From assembly GCA_012845835.1 (NCBI GenBank), contig JABAKD010000009.1:3411324-3475323 (forward strand): a stretch of DNA of 64,000 nucleotides. The letters are read 5' to 3'. The stretch comes from Undaria pinnatifida. Taxonomy: Eukaryota > Sar > Phaeophyceae > Laminariales > Alariaceae. Position 1 is the stretch's first letter. The number at the start of each line of letters is the position of its first letter. Position numbers and translations under genes: made by a program. The notes under the pieces were generated by a model. That model saw only the letters and a list, made by a program, of their open reading frames with translations, had not been told where the DNA came from and made no database searches. Below, one piece after another: positions 1 to 12,200 of this stretch.

Positions 1-265
1 TCGAATGTATTTGACTTGTGCATCTTACAACCTTCAGATTTTACCCCCTTTAGACACGGGCTAAACAGTTTCGATACACGGGTGAATTAACGCCACTCTG
101 TACACCCGACCTTCACCAGTTCTAAGGGGAGTTGCCGATCGTTATCCACAAGGAAATACGCACTAAGTGTTGCGCGACATAAGTCAAACACACACAACCT
201 GCAAAGATAAGGTATGACATTATATTTGTTATCTTACAGCTGAAGCCTATTGTAATATATATATA
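1..265 (+). mobile_element. Diverged poly-C element end, unit A
   Basis: The order of landmarks matches the fixed end of the poly-C element: cagattttacccc (34), gtttcgatacacg (68), aaggggagttgccgatc (124), aacctgcaaagat (197) and a terminal cttacagctgaag (233). It is clearly more diverged than the other ends. Its close duplicate lies at 15519-15775. No C run remains inside it. Confidence 0.6.
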
Positions 266-1275
266 TATGTATATTGATATACAAAGGTGAATAGAACACC
301 CTTCCACTGTACTGGGCCAGTGTCCACAACTTTCTAATTTTGGTTAGGCTCATGAAACTCTAGGTGACAACTCAGGGGGCGTGTTGAACACCAGGCGGAC
401 AGGTTCGTGTTCCTTTTCTAGAGGGTATATCATTCGCAAATACACGACGCGTTCGTTTACGAATGCTTACTAATACTTCGTAGCCGTTCATACAACTGGC
501 CTGAATTTCTTGTTATCTACGTAATTTACTGGCTGAGTAGTAGGAGTACACCAATGTTACTGTTTATATTACACAGGTCTGAATATGGAGCTCTACTTGG
601 GATCATTTTTTCAAGTATTAGACTTGTCCACCTACTGAGCTCTCATCAAGGACGCGTATCGGATTATGTACTTGCAAGTACTGTGTCTAGCAGATTCGTT
701 ATAACTGAGCCGGGTGTATTAAATATATAAATATGAATGCGGATAATTTACACATGCGGCGAAACATGTTTACTGTTTCTCCCTGTCGTTGTACATTTCA
801 TTCAATTTGTAAATTGCTTACCAACGTAGGTATCGGGGAATATCACCGGGAATGCAAAGATGAATTTTACATCAGTATGGTTTGTCGGCTAGACCCACAA
901 GCTGTAGGGTATATCTACGCCCGGGGTGCGCGTTAGCCTATGAGGATCACGATACGCGCACCCCTCTTCGAGCACTCCTTTCCTCCTCCTTGCCTCTCCT
1001 TGTATCTCCTTCTCTTGCACTTTTCCTCTTTCTCATCTTTTGTTTTTTATTTCTGGACGCAAACGATACTCTCTAAACAATATTTCTTCTTTTGAATTGC
1101 AAGTTACTTGCACAGGCACTTCGGTGCAATCTCTGCAGCTCTTGTCGCAAGAGGAAGGGCCAGGGCCTCGATGTGCATCCTTGATTCAGAAGAGCTGCAT
1201 GCCTTGCCCAACCTGACTTTCAGGTAAACTGAAAGTCCACCCCGAGGAAAATTCCGATGGCCTACGTATGATATA

Positions 1276-2918
1276 TACATGTATTTGACAATACGTATCT
1301 CTTTCTTATAATAAGCGATGTCAATAAATAATGGTACCTACAAATATTCAATAAAATATTCTAGCTTTCGATCGATGTATCATACAACAACAAATTATGA
1401 AGATTTAACACGTTATTTACTACACTTGAACACTGGGTTGCATGCTGCATCTAACATCAAACCTTCTAGAATAGTAAACATTACAAGCCAGATGATATAA
1501 AGGGATGTCTTATTGCTTCAATCGTCAGGTTTGTCCCCTTTGCGAATATGTAGTTTCCGCGCACATATTGATATGTCCCGCCCCCCCCTCCCCCTCCCCC
1601 TCCCCTCCCCCTCCACTGACCCCTCTTGTTCTTTAAAAAACCCAACCCTCCCCCCCCGCCCCTCCGTCCCCCGATTCCCCCCCCCTTCCGCCTAGTTTGT
1701 CCAAACGCCCGACTCACAATCAAAATCGGCCTGAGTAATAAACACCTATACGCAGTTGATATCACGTCATTATCTTTCTGACCATCCATGACGTAGTTTT
1801 CAAAATTTTCCCCCCCAACCCCCCCCCCCTCCCCCCCCTCCAACGCCCCCTCTTTTCCGACCTCCTACACGATCGCCTAGAGTTAGCACCACGCGTTTAA
1901 CAAGCTGCTACATATGTTTGATCTCACAGCCGAAGTGTATTTGAATATTATTTGTGACCTAAACCTCCTAAGAAATCTCCCCCCCCCCCCCCCCCCTCTC
2001 TTGCTCTCCCTTACTCAAACACCCCACCAAAAGATCGAAATCCGCCACATTAATAAACACTTCACGCACGGGATATCACCTCATTATCTTTCGAGAGCCA
2101 TCCATGCCGCTGTGCCCCCCCCCCCCCCCCCGCCTCGAACGCCCCCTTCTTCCCCATCACCCGCAACATCGCCTAGACCTAGCACCACACGTATAACAAA
2201 CCCCTCACCTAAAGCCCTTCCTCCCCCCCCGCCCCCGCCCCCGGCCCCACACCCCCCACCTCCCCCCCAACCCATCCCAACCCCACCCCCTCGAACACTC
2301 CACCCTCTCTTTACTCAGATTGTACGACTTACCCCAGGATTTACATGATAAACTGATGTATTATTTCCAAAACCGTCACATTTATCCCCTCAAAATATTG
2401 TATAGTTTCCAGGCACATATTGAGCTGCCCCACACGCCCCTCCCCCCCCCCCCCCCGCCCCCAATATTATACTGGTGCCAAAACCGTCAGATTTATCGCC
2501 TCGAAAGGATTTATAGCTTACATGCACAAATTGCCCCCTTTCCCCCCCCCCCCCCCCCCGTCCAAACCCGCTCGCTTTCCATCAAAACCAGGCCCCCACG
2601 TCCTTCAAAACTCCGCCCCACCCCCCTCACCGGTCATTCGACTTACAAGATTCACTTGATAAAAGGATACATTTCCCTTCACAGCTGTCAGATTTTGTCC
2701 CCTTCAGAAACGGGCTTTATAGTTTCCGCGCACAGACTGACTAAAATCATCCTGTTGACCCTGACAGCTTCACTGTAGTTGTGAGGGGAGTGGCCGACCT
2801 ATATCCTTAATGAGGACACACAACTCGTAATGCGCGCGATCGGAGTATCACACACAGCTTGCAAAGATGAGTTTCGACGAAATCTTCGATCTCACAGCTA
2901 GAGTGTACTTTCATTTTC
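1276..2918 (+). mobile_element. Poly-C element insertion present in A, absent in B
   Basis: Unit B has an uninterrupted AT-rich site near 19570-19590 where unit A carries 1.64 kb. The left edge falls inside the internal region of the B element (it starts at the equivalent of 16980), so this copy is truncated by about 730 bp at that side. The right edge is the standard fixed end (cagctagagtgtacttt, 2896). It contains C runs at 1581-1612, 1978-1996, 2116-2131, 2439-2456 and 2539-2558. The target is (AT)-rich, so a target duplication cannot be read with certainty. Confidence 0.8.
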
Positions 2919-3365
2919 ATAATATATGTATATATCAGAAAAAGTGGTATTCCAACGATATGGGGTAGTGTCGTGGTCATTACGGTCATTGATTGAGTTG
3001 AGGGTACAAGTCAAACGGAACTCGTCTGAGTTAAACCTGCAATCGTTACCGTTGCACGCGTCATGCATGAGCACTGGTGTATCACTTTCGTTTTTGTCAA
3101 CCCCTTTCGTACAAACACTGAGAAAATCGAAAGTCCCCTATTAAAACGCTAGTCCGTATTTGTGTGCTTGATTGGTCCGCACCACGTGAAATGAAGGCAT
3201 GCACGATATCTCCGAAACATGTACACTTCCCGAGGCCAAACGGAAAACAGATTTGGTGGACGACGGAAATGAATCCCGAGAAACAAATCCATGGCCTCGT
3301 GGCTGCATGCGGTTGAATGAAATAGGGTATAGTAATATGCTAACGATACTAGCTAGTTCCGTACT

Positions 3366-3623
3366 TCAGAAACCCCGACAATCAGAGCAGCTTTCTTTCG
3401 CCAAGAACGTGTAACCCCCTATCGTGGCATGCGTTGTACTCAAGGCGACGTACACGGCATGTAATCGATGGATGGTAATGCTGAAGATATAGCGCCGCAG
3501 AGAGATGCACCTATTATTTCCGAGCCTATATACTTGGGGATCGCCACACCACACACAAGGTCTACCTGGTTTGGAGAATACACCAAAAACTAAACAATAT
3601 TTGCATAACGGACGGCCCCACAT
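3366..3623 (-). pseudogene. Unknown 85-codon frame, unit A (with copies at 20029-20286 and about 48060-48300)
   Basis: The A and B frames are nearly identical (MWGRPLCKYCLVF... with THATIGGYTF). The unit D version is interrupted by stops but keeps an LSTSHATI-like stretch. No family is recognised. It lies in the same middle segment and on the same strand as the frame at 4426-4794, so both could be parts of one eroded gene. Confidence 0.2.
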
Positions 3624-3987
3624 GTTCTAGGTATCGCAAAGGAAGATGATATATTTTAACGATGTTGGGTAGTGTATTGGTCTAGCTGGCATCTGCCAGC
3701 CAATAGTATTTGCCTCAGGATGCAGTATACCTACTTTGTAGCCAAGTAGAAAGTCTCAAGGTTTGAGTAAAGTGCGGACCATCCTCTCGCTATCGTTTGG
3801 TGTGGTGAGCAGAAATCATCTGGAGTCATTTATATGCAAGTTTGTTTCGTTCACTAAAATCTACTTTTTGGAATTAACTAGGATGTACGCATCGCATTAC
3901 CGAGGACAGGTTTTGACCAAATATATATTTCAAAACTTTTTATATATACATTGGCACGTGAAATATATTTATCTGGCCTTAGTTTCG

Positions 3988-4368
3988 AAATCAATGCGTT
4001 GATATCGAAAAAAACATATATATTTCGGCAAAAATCCTTGACTAGATTACGACGAGGCCCGTACAATGCCCCGCAGGCCATTCCCAGGTGCAGGTTTTTC
4101 TGTCGTTTTTTCCTCTCGACGGCAGGACTCGATTTGACGACCACCTAGTTTTAAGAGTAGGCACTTGAGGTGTTAAATCAATGCGTTGATATCGAAAAAA
4201 TATACATATATTTCGGCAAAAATCCTCGAGTATTAATAGATCACAACGAGGCCCGTACAATGCCCCGCTGGCCATTCCCAGGTGCCGGCCCATCTGTCGT
4301 TTTTTCCTCTCGAAGGCATGCCTTGATTCGACGACCACATAGTTCAAGAACAAGTAGTCGAGGTGCTA
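3988..4368. repeat. Tandem duplication of about 187 bp, unit A only
   Basis: The stretch starting aaatcaatgcgttgatatcg at 3988 recurs at 4175 and includes cgaggcccgtacaatgcccc in both copies. Units B and D carry a single copy (about 20650 plus 21389-21545, and 48640-48890), so the duplication is private to A. In B the single copy is the site of the 20682-21388 insertion. Confidence 0.85.
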
Positions 4369-4425
4369 TTAAAGGTAGGGAGACTTCAGTATTTTCAAAC
4401 AGTTCCCTCTCCAAAAACGCCGATA

Positions 4426-4794
4426 CTAAACAACTCTAACACCCGCACAATGTTTGACGCTTGTGTTTATCTTACGAACAGCGGGCGCATTTATGAAAGT
4501 TTCACGATACCATATATTTTCCTGTTGACGCTGAATGAAAGCATTCTCCATTTTGCATTCAGAAGATTTGCCTGAAGTCAAGAAGCGCTCAAACATTTGC
4601 GGAGATGTGGCTTTGCTCTCATGCATAAAAGTCATAGACACGTGGGCCAAAAAGGGATCACTGTTGCTGTCGGTGGATGTGGCTATAAAGTGAAATATGT
4701 CAATCCGTTCTAAGCCTCCATCCGGTATGCAAGAGAAATCCCACAAGTTGCGGACGTGTCCCTCACAAGCGATTTTTAGTAGCATGCGCCTCAC
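4426..4794 (-). pseudogene. Unknown minus-strand frame, unit A (frameshifted)
   Basis: A 122-codon frame contains IACEGHVRNLWDFSCIPDG, FLAHVSMTFMHESKATS and FERFLTSGKSSE. I do not recognise a family. The paralogous frame in unit B (21677-22078) is longer because A has one extra T in the tttt run near 4774, which breaks the frame upstream. The residue composition is protein-like, and part of it can be traced in the older unit D. A and B are too similar to each other for their agreement to count as evidence of selection. Confidence 0.3.
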
Positions 4795-5149
4795 ATTTTT
4801 CGCGGCTCGCCAAATATCTCACCGTGCCTCGCGCTTTGCCTTCCGGTCGGTGCACGCGAGATTTGTCCGATGCAGTGAAACCTTCACGTGCTCTGTCGGT
4901 CATCTTAGGAATGCGACTGTCATCCGTCCTAGAGGACTATGACCATGCATCAAATGCGTGCACCCCCCTTTCCTCCCGTCTTCCGGCAGCCACGGTCTTC
5001 TTTGACTAAATTATATAGCTCCAGCTCATCCCGGTGTACGTTGCACCCCTTGTTTTGCTGACCTTCTGATATGAGAGTCTCTAAACAGCACAAAGAACAT
5101 CATTTGAGGAATAATAAGCTGCTACCCGATGAGCAACCCCATATCCAAG

Positions 5150-5275
5150 AGCAGCTGCTATAGAATCAAACGAGTTCTACATCAGAATGGGAATTTTGAC
5201 GATATCGGGACCAGCAGCTGCTATAGAATCAAACGAGTTCTACATCAGAATGGGAATTTTGACGATATCGGGACC
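5150..5275. repeat. Perfect 63-bp tandem duplication, unit A only
   Basis: Two identical 63-base copies (5150-5212 and 5213-5275) occur. Unit B has one copy (22325-22387) with several substitutions. The period is a multiple of three, so an open frame here repeats 21 codons, but nothing else supports coding. Perfect identity implies a very recent event. Confidence 0.95.
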
Positions 5276-6129
5276 AATCATAGCGTCCGTCAGAAACTAT
5301 TTCAGCCTTGTCGTTGTACCTCTATCGTAGCAGGCGTCTTCTGCCAGTAGGTAGGTACCGTGCCAGTGCCGAACCCCGGGTGTTAGCCCGTTTCATCGAA
5401 ACAAATGAGATCGATGGTCACCATGGAAGCAAACCAAAACATATCGCATTACAATAGGGGCAGCGTATTCTCGAGGTAGTTCCATGGACAGCAGTCGTCG
5501 AACAAACTACTGCGAGAACTCATGTATGTATCGTTCTTCGTAAGGTATGACACAAATTGTAGCATATTTATGTACGAATGTCTTCAGATGTTTGCAGGTG
5601 TGTATTGAGTTAGCTCGTGTTATACCCGGTATAGCTAGGGGCGATCTTTTCCTGCTAGCCATACTCACAGGACCATAGCGCTCCGCACCGCGTAAACGCC
5701 GGGATGGAGCGCATCGAGGTTTCCCCAACTAGTCAAAAATCGCGTTCACCAAGCGCAACGTTTAGTGAGGTATTCGGTGAACTACGTGTAGGGTGGGTTC
5801 CGTCCTGTTAACGACCCTTTTCAGGCGGACGTTGGCACACTGTGTGTACATTCTCTCGTGCGAATGCCATATTTGAATCGATTAATTCGTCTTGTGGTGT
5901 GACTACTTCCCATTGACAATGGGACACCATGTAACTGCCTCGCCCGTCGCTTAACATATGCACACTTCGTTATACGAACCCCCTGCGCCGCGGCTATGTT
6001 ATTCACGCGGCAAAGCATCAAGCTCGATCCCCATGTCGGTTACCGCTAACGCATTAGATCGACGAAAAATAGTAGTACGCTGGTTGTCGAGCTCACGTAT
6101 CGCGAAACATATTATACACCGTGGTTGCC

Positions 6130-8660
6130 AACCGACGGCAACCCCAGAGAACGGGGGAAAACCAAACAAGGGGGGGGGGGGCGTACTCATTTGTTCCCTT
6201 CTTTAATCATTTAACCGTTGACCACGATCCTGTTCGAGACGGACCACACCGTTCGTACTCCTACTAGCGACGCCTCCAACATTTGAGCACTCCTTACGTT
6301 TCTTCCGTACACTGTACATAAACGATGTTTGTTAATCCTATATCCGTCCTGTTTTACCATCTGCGCACACCCTCTACCTCCTAGGATAGCGATCGTCTTT
6401 TCGTTAATCTCTAGCCTACCAAACTCTTCCATGTCACATTAACACGTCAAAGATTTTCATCTATTTCTCTCTCCCATCCCGTTCCTCCTGGTAGAGATTT
6501 CCCATTTTCCTGCTACGTGAGTCTTAATCTTTATTGTTGTGCCACACGGGCACTTATTTGTAGCCACGTCTTCCTCCTTCCGACTACTGGTAGATCTCCT
6601 TCTTTCGTGTAGGCCCAGGCTCTCCCCACGAAATCGCAGTTTCGCCTTTGGCGCGTAGAGCACTAGGCCGTGCGGGTACGTATTCATTGCAATAGCCCCC
6701 CGTATATATCCAAGTTCATTTCCTCTTGCATGATATTTCATATTTCTTGGCGCTAGCCTTTCAATTTCTCATATCATTTCCTTTACTACTGCTGTGTTGT
6801 ACCCGCCAATATTCTCTGTAGACGGTACTTGTTCCGAGTCTCCCCCTAATATTCCCGATTACGTTATTCCATCTTAATCGAGTCCGCTCTTTTGTTTCTT
6901 TTACCCATAGAGCATTATTAACTACTATGGCTGACAACCTCTTTTCTGACATATCCCTTAGTGTATATAGCTTTTTCATCATTCTCTCGTGTTTATTTGT
7001 TTTATGTGGGTACATTCCTAGTTCTGTTCCCAATCTTGTATTACTCGTCGTACTTGTGCATCCTAGTATATTGCTGGCTCCTTTCATCTGCACGGTTTGC
7101 AGTTATTTTTTCCGAACGTTTCGTTTCCATCCCATCCCTCTCCTGCATACTCTAAACATTTGTACGATCGAACCTATTAATGAGAATACATATTTCGGTC
7201 TTAGTGTCAAGGTGCGGGTCTGTTAAGATCGCATGCATCTTGCCTACTGGTGGTTCACCGTTTCGTATTGCTTTGTCTACGTTTCCATCCCAATAGCAGT
7301 CCTTTGTGGTCTCTACGTCAAAGTACGTATACCGGTCTACGATCGGTAACTCTTGTTATCCCTACTTCCAATTGATTGGAAGGTGCTGGATTCACATCAT
7401 TTTGGTTACATACAACTACTGCGCATGTTCTCACGTTCGCTGTGACTGTCCGTTTGTTAGTGTACTCTAGTGCTTTCTCTATTTGTTTCATCAATCCTTC
7501 GGGTGTTTCTGATATCCCCACCACATAATCCGCAAACATCAACCCCGACACCGTATTATTCTTTTGTCGTGACTCCTTCCTGCTTGTAAGACTGCGTTGT
7601 CACATAAATGGTGTATACATTACGAGTATTAGGTGATAGTGTACACCATTGTGCAAGTCCCAAAAAAGTATCAACATATTTGATTGTTGTCCAGTCCAGC
7701 ATCACAGCACTTTTCACACATACATTCCGTCCATTTTTTTTAATTAATCTCTACACCTTTCCTCCGATCCCAATTTCCCACATGTTTTTCCACAACCCGT
7801 TCCTCCATCCTGTGTCAGAGGATTTCTGCACATCTAGGAAGAAACAGCCCGATCGAAATTTCCCACATATTTTTCTACAACCCATTTCTCCATACTTGTC
7901 ATGGGCCTTCTGCCCATCTAGGAAGAAACAGCACGTCGTTAGCCTGCCTATCTAGGAAGAAACAGCACGTCGTTAGCCTGGCGTTCTCCCTACCGTCAAT
8001 TAGCTTGCTTATTATGTGAATATAGTCTACACTACTACGATTTGGCCTCAATTCTGCCTGCCCTTTGGTCATTGTTTTGTCCTTCTCCAACATTGTTCCT
8101 ATGTTATCGGTAAAAACCTTACAGAATGTTTCGTGTACGGTGCTTGACAGCGTTATCTCTCGGTAGTTCCCCTGGTCAGCCTTATCTTATTTCTTGAACA
8201 AGTAACTACTATTCATTCCCTCCACCTCTGAGGCGCGTACTCATTTTCCCATATCCAACTATACAACATTACCGTCGTGATAATAAGCATAATTCCTCCC
8301 CCGTGCTTCATATTTTTTCACTATGTTATCTGTCATTGCAGCCTTTCCATTCCCATGTTTAGCTACAGGTCTTTTTTTCTCCTCTTTTGAACTATCGCTG
8401 TAACCCGTCTGACCACGGTCTTCCCTTTCTGATGAAGCAACGTTCGCCTGAAACCCACGCATTGAGATATTTCTCGAGTTCTTCGTGGAACATTTAGTTG
8501 GCTGTGGGTTTTGCCAGCTTGCAGGAGAATGATCTACAAGTACTTTTGTCCTCTCCCTTGAGCTACTCGCCGTTTTACTGTACTGTGCTCTCAATGTAGG
8601 TATTGTCGCGTCTGCCTCGCCTGCTTGTTTGTCCAGTACCCCTTCCATCCCTACGCACAT
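6130..8660 (-). pseudogene. Degenerate LINE (non-LTR) reverse transcriptase, unit A
   Basis: Read 5' to 3' on the minus strand, this is a decayed non-LTR reverse transcriptase running from before the fingers region to the C-terminal tail. Visible pieces are a WENEYAPQRW-like segment (about 8230-8270), a GQAELRPNRS segment (8030-8060), CCFFLD (about 7955), the palm segment GLMFADYVVGISETPEG (7500-7545), a thumb-like GCTSTTSN segment (7040-7070), and a CPCG...H zinc-knuckle-like motif (6502-6552). Frameshifts and stops are scattered throughout. The second catalytic aspartate is Tyr (codon 7525-7527), and the last Cys of the CxC-H-C motif is Trp (6502-6504). A short internal duplication (7764-7983) further disrupts the fingers and palm region. 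No endonuclease domain is recognisable upstream. I am confident of the family-level call; the clade is unassigned. Confidence 0.85.
7764..7983. repeat. Nested short tandem duplications inside the LINE
   Basis: A unit of about 85 bp (from 7764 and again from 7849) ends in atctaggaagaaacag. A 34-bp part of it is repeated once more (7916 and 7950). The duplications fall in the fingers-palm part of the dead reverse transcriptase. They are absent from unit B because that region is deleted there. Confidence 0.8.
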
Positions 8661-8959
8661 CTAATTCATCACGCCATCGAAATCTTCGGCCGTTAAAATA
8701 CAAACGTATTCGCATAATCTCTCCTTCCTCTCAACCGTCTACTTTACGTTTCGGAGGGAAGAGGGGGGTTAAACCGGTTCACACTCTTACGCTTGTTATA
8801 ATAAAATGAAATATTTGTCGGGCGTTAATGTGGTCTGGATGGCGGCCATCTACAGCCCTAAAACCGTTAGAATGTTGTTCTCCCTTCGCCAAATATATTT
8901 TTTCACTCTATATGCCGTGCGTTTCGTCATCGGATCACGTCTTATTTTCATTTACGTCG

Positions 8960-9220
8960 AGAACTTCGTTCCACCGCTGTCAGATTTTGTCCCCATCGAA
9001 ACCGGTATTTATTGTTTCCGCGCACAGACTGACTAACATCACCCATTTGACTCTGGTACAGGCTACACTGTACTTGGTAGTTCCAAGGGGAGTCGCCGAT
9101 CTATATCCCTAATGAGGACACGCACACATTAATACGCGCGATCGGAGTATCGTACACAGCTTGCAATGATGGACTGTCGACGAAACCTTCGATCTCGCAG
9201 GTGGAGTGTATTTATGTGAT
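8960..9220 (+). mobile_element. Short poly-C element end, unit A
   Basis: Only the fixed end is present. It runs from ctgtcagattttgtcccc (8979) through cgcacagactgac (9021) and aaggggagtcgccgatc (9086) to the terminal gtggagtgtattta (9200). It carries no C run. The corresponding part of unit B has been deleted, so presence or absence cannot be tested there. Confidence 0.7.
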
Positions 9221-12200
9221 ATAATACAGAGTATATGTTTTGGTGTGGGGTGTGAACTTTCTGAAACGAAGTTCATCATAATCGAACTAAATATGGTGTC
9301 GTGTGCGGTACAGAATCCTCAAGCGAACTGCCTCATATTCGAAATATTTACATATATGTTTTAGTGTGGGGTACATCATAATCGTAATGGCCAACCTATC
9401 GCCTAGCATGTGTCATTTTGAAATAGTCCAATACACCAATACACCAAAGAAAGTATATCATACGTTAGAAGGGAACGATGGTGCACACGCTTGGTGATTA
9501 AGCTTGTGACGAAAATGAAGGGTGAGGCAAGAGCGACAGCTTGGATTATATATTGCAATTCATGGCCAGATTTAGGAACGTGAGGGAGGGAGGGTGGAAG
9601 ACTTGTTTTGTATTACTATAGACTACTCCTATTTTGAGAATTTACTGCGGGTTTGATGTTCTCTGGGTTGTATTGTTTATCAGTGGTCAAACGCTGAAAC
9701 TCCGCATGCACATTGTAGAGCGGCAAGCACAACCATAGCGCAGTAAATCCGAAACGTGTGACCATTACATGGCCCTCTAGTGCCATATATATTGAATGGA
9801 CCACCTTAATGGTCGTCGAATGCCTTACCTTCTTCCACGGTAACCATGCCGAGGACGTAGGAGGTGCATAGGGAGCTGTTCTCAGATGGCATGATTTCAA
9901 TGCGGTCAACCGCTCTGTCCTTTAGCGCCCCACTAAACGTTTGCGTGTTGCCCGTTCCAACATCTATCTAACATGTGCCTACCAATATAATACACGCAAT
10001 GAGAGCCAATTCAACTGGTCTCCCTCGATGCATTTGAAGATGTACAGGACAATCATATCTGGTAAATCCGCGCGTTCTGCGATAGGCATATCACCTAATG
10101 GGAAAACGATTTCTGAACGGAAGATGTCATTAAAACCCCAAAGAAGTCGGAACACCGTATTTCGAAAGGCGTATTTTTTCGTGTACCTAACCCATGGCTA
10201 TCTCTGTTGGTCGGGTTGTGGTTTAATCATCCTGTTTATTATTGTTCGGTTAATAATGTAAAGAGCACCTCATGTGACAAGGCTCGGAAAAACAAAATAG
10301 TAACGCGTTGAACACGCTTACTCTACTGTAGTAGTTGCACGTTTTAGCGTTTTCTTTGGGAGTGCTGCGCGGCTGAGGAACTACCCAAAGTCTTCGGATC
10401 CAATGTGGACAAATGTGAAGCCACGGCATGGGGTTTGTTTGTTTTTATTCGACTGTCAGAAACTCATCGCACGGCATTCCCGCAATGACACCTTTTCTTA
10501 TTGGCAAGAACACTTTTACGAAGCCCATTTTGAGTCAGGTATTATACTTAACTCGGCACCGAACACGTGGGGAACCCAGTCACCGTATCCTGGGTATGTG
10601 CAGTCCACCATGGCGTTCTCTGGACAACCAGCCCACGGATATCTATATCAGTCATAGTTTCAATTGTTCTTCGAAGGTTGTGCAACGAAGGTTATACAGC
10701 TGTCACTGTTACGGGCCTCAGAACGTTCTGGAAGCATCCTAGGTAACACGGTGGAGGTTTCACCATATAGTCTACACGCATTTTATTTTTGGTAACTCCT
10801 TAGTTCAAGATCTTCATACGTCACCGAACGATTGACCTGGACAAAAACATATTTTTCAATGACGACCAACCTCAATGGTCCCCCTAGCTATAAAACGAAC
10901 TGTACCGGATGCAAATCACGAATGACCCTGCAGACGAGTTGTGAGCCAAGGAACCCATTCATTCCAATCCCGTATCAGTCAATAAATACCACGTCTATCG
11001 CGGCGCGTGTTTCCTACTGTATCGCGCGTCTGAAGCGGTATTAACAGTAGTAGCGGACGTGCCTACGTCGTGGCACGTTTGGTCGCAGGTGGGCTGAGGA
11101 TGGGTGCTGCGGTAAGAGTAGCACTTCTGCTTCTAACGGCTTCTGGATGACAGGTCTCCTTAGCCCTAAAATTGATGAAAATAGTTTCGTAACAGTTCGA
11201 CCTGTTGAGCTTCATGTAACCAGGCCATGGGGTTATTCATCAAGTGGGACGCTTGAATTTCTATGTATGTATGCCTGGTTGTTCGTTATGTATTGCGCTG
11301 CTCATGTTGGCAATCGTAGAATACATGTAATGCATCTCCATCTTAAACAGCATCTTAGAACGCTCACTTAAGCGCCCATCGCCGCTGCGCAGGTGCTGTC
11401 TACGCGTATTACAATTCTTCTATCGACGTCCAAGGCAACACATACTTTACTGACAACACGGCAGATTATGGAGGTAAGCTATTTGTGGAAATTGTTTTTT
11501 TGAGCCGAGGTTTTTGTTGGGGACAGGGTAACGTCAAGCACGATCAGTAGCTTTCGCTTCGTTGTCGTCATTCAACATCTTAGACCGACATTGAACGATG
11601 GTGACCCCCGTTACATAGAGTTCAATCACAATTTTGATGTCCGGACATGGACGGTTAAACTAGGCATCTGAGCGAAAGGTCCCGTGTCAACGCTCTTTAT
11701 ACGATGAGGGTAGACGCACATCTGGGCTGCAGCAACAGGTGATCGACTGTGATTTCTGAACAAAACAAGTGCTACCGGGTCTATCAGGTTCGTTTTTTCC
11801 ACGGTTAAGAAGCCTTTGATGCAATGTTTCGCACGAACCAAAAGCGGTATATATTTACAACATTGGTAAAAGCAATTACGATATTTTTGTGTATTTATTT
11901 CAGAAGGACCGTCGTCAATCAGGAGTATTTTAGAGCAAACCTGTTCCCCGTATCGTTCAGCCCCTACTATCGAACTCGTCCTATAAACAGACAAATAATA
12001 GCAGTATGCTCAACGACATATGTAGGACCATCAACGATTCTTAGGTGCCCCGTTCATTGAAACCGGCTTTGCATACGGCTATTGCCTCTGCGTCTACATC
12101 TCTGTGTAAGGTCGTTTTGTCGTCGATGGTACTTCTGTCGCGCAATTTACGGCGCCAAGTACTCCATTTTCGAGTTTTCACAATTTAAGACCGACCAAAA

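Noticed and set aside
1481-2348. Long glycine-rich or proline-rich open frames (also at 17124-18630, 20484-21205, 32019-32300, 52380-52691 and 56848-58351)
   Set aside because: They are translations of C or G homopolymers, which never contain stops. Frame and length change between paralogous copies with run length, so they carry no coding signal.
10403-10657. Conserved gene, because the frame is shared with 25472-25705
   Set aside because: A and B are recent duplicates and are equally similar outside the frame. The frame boundaries also differ between copies, so conservation is uninformative.
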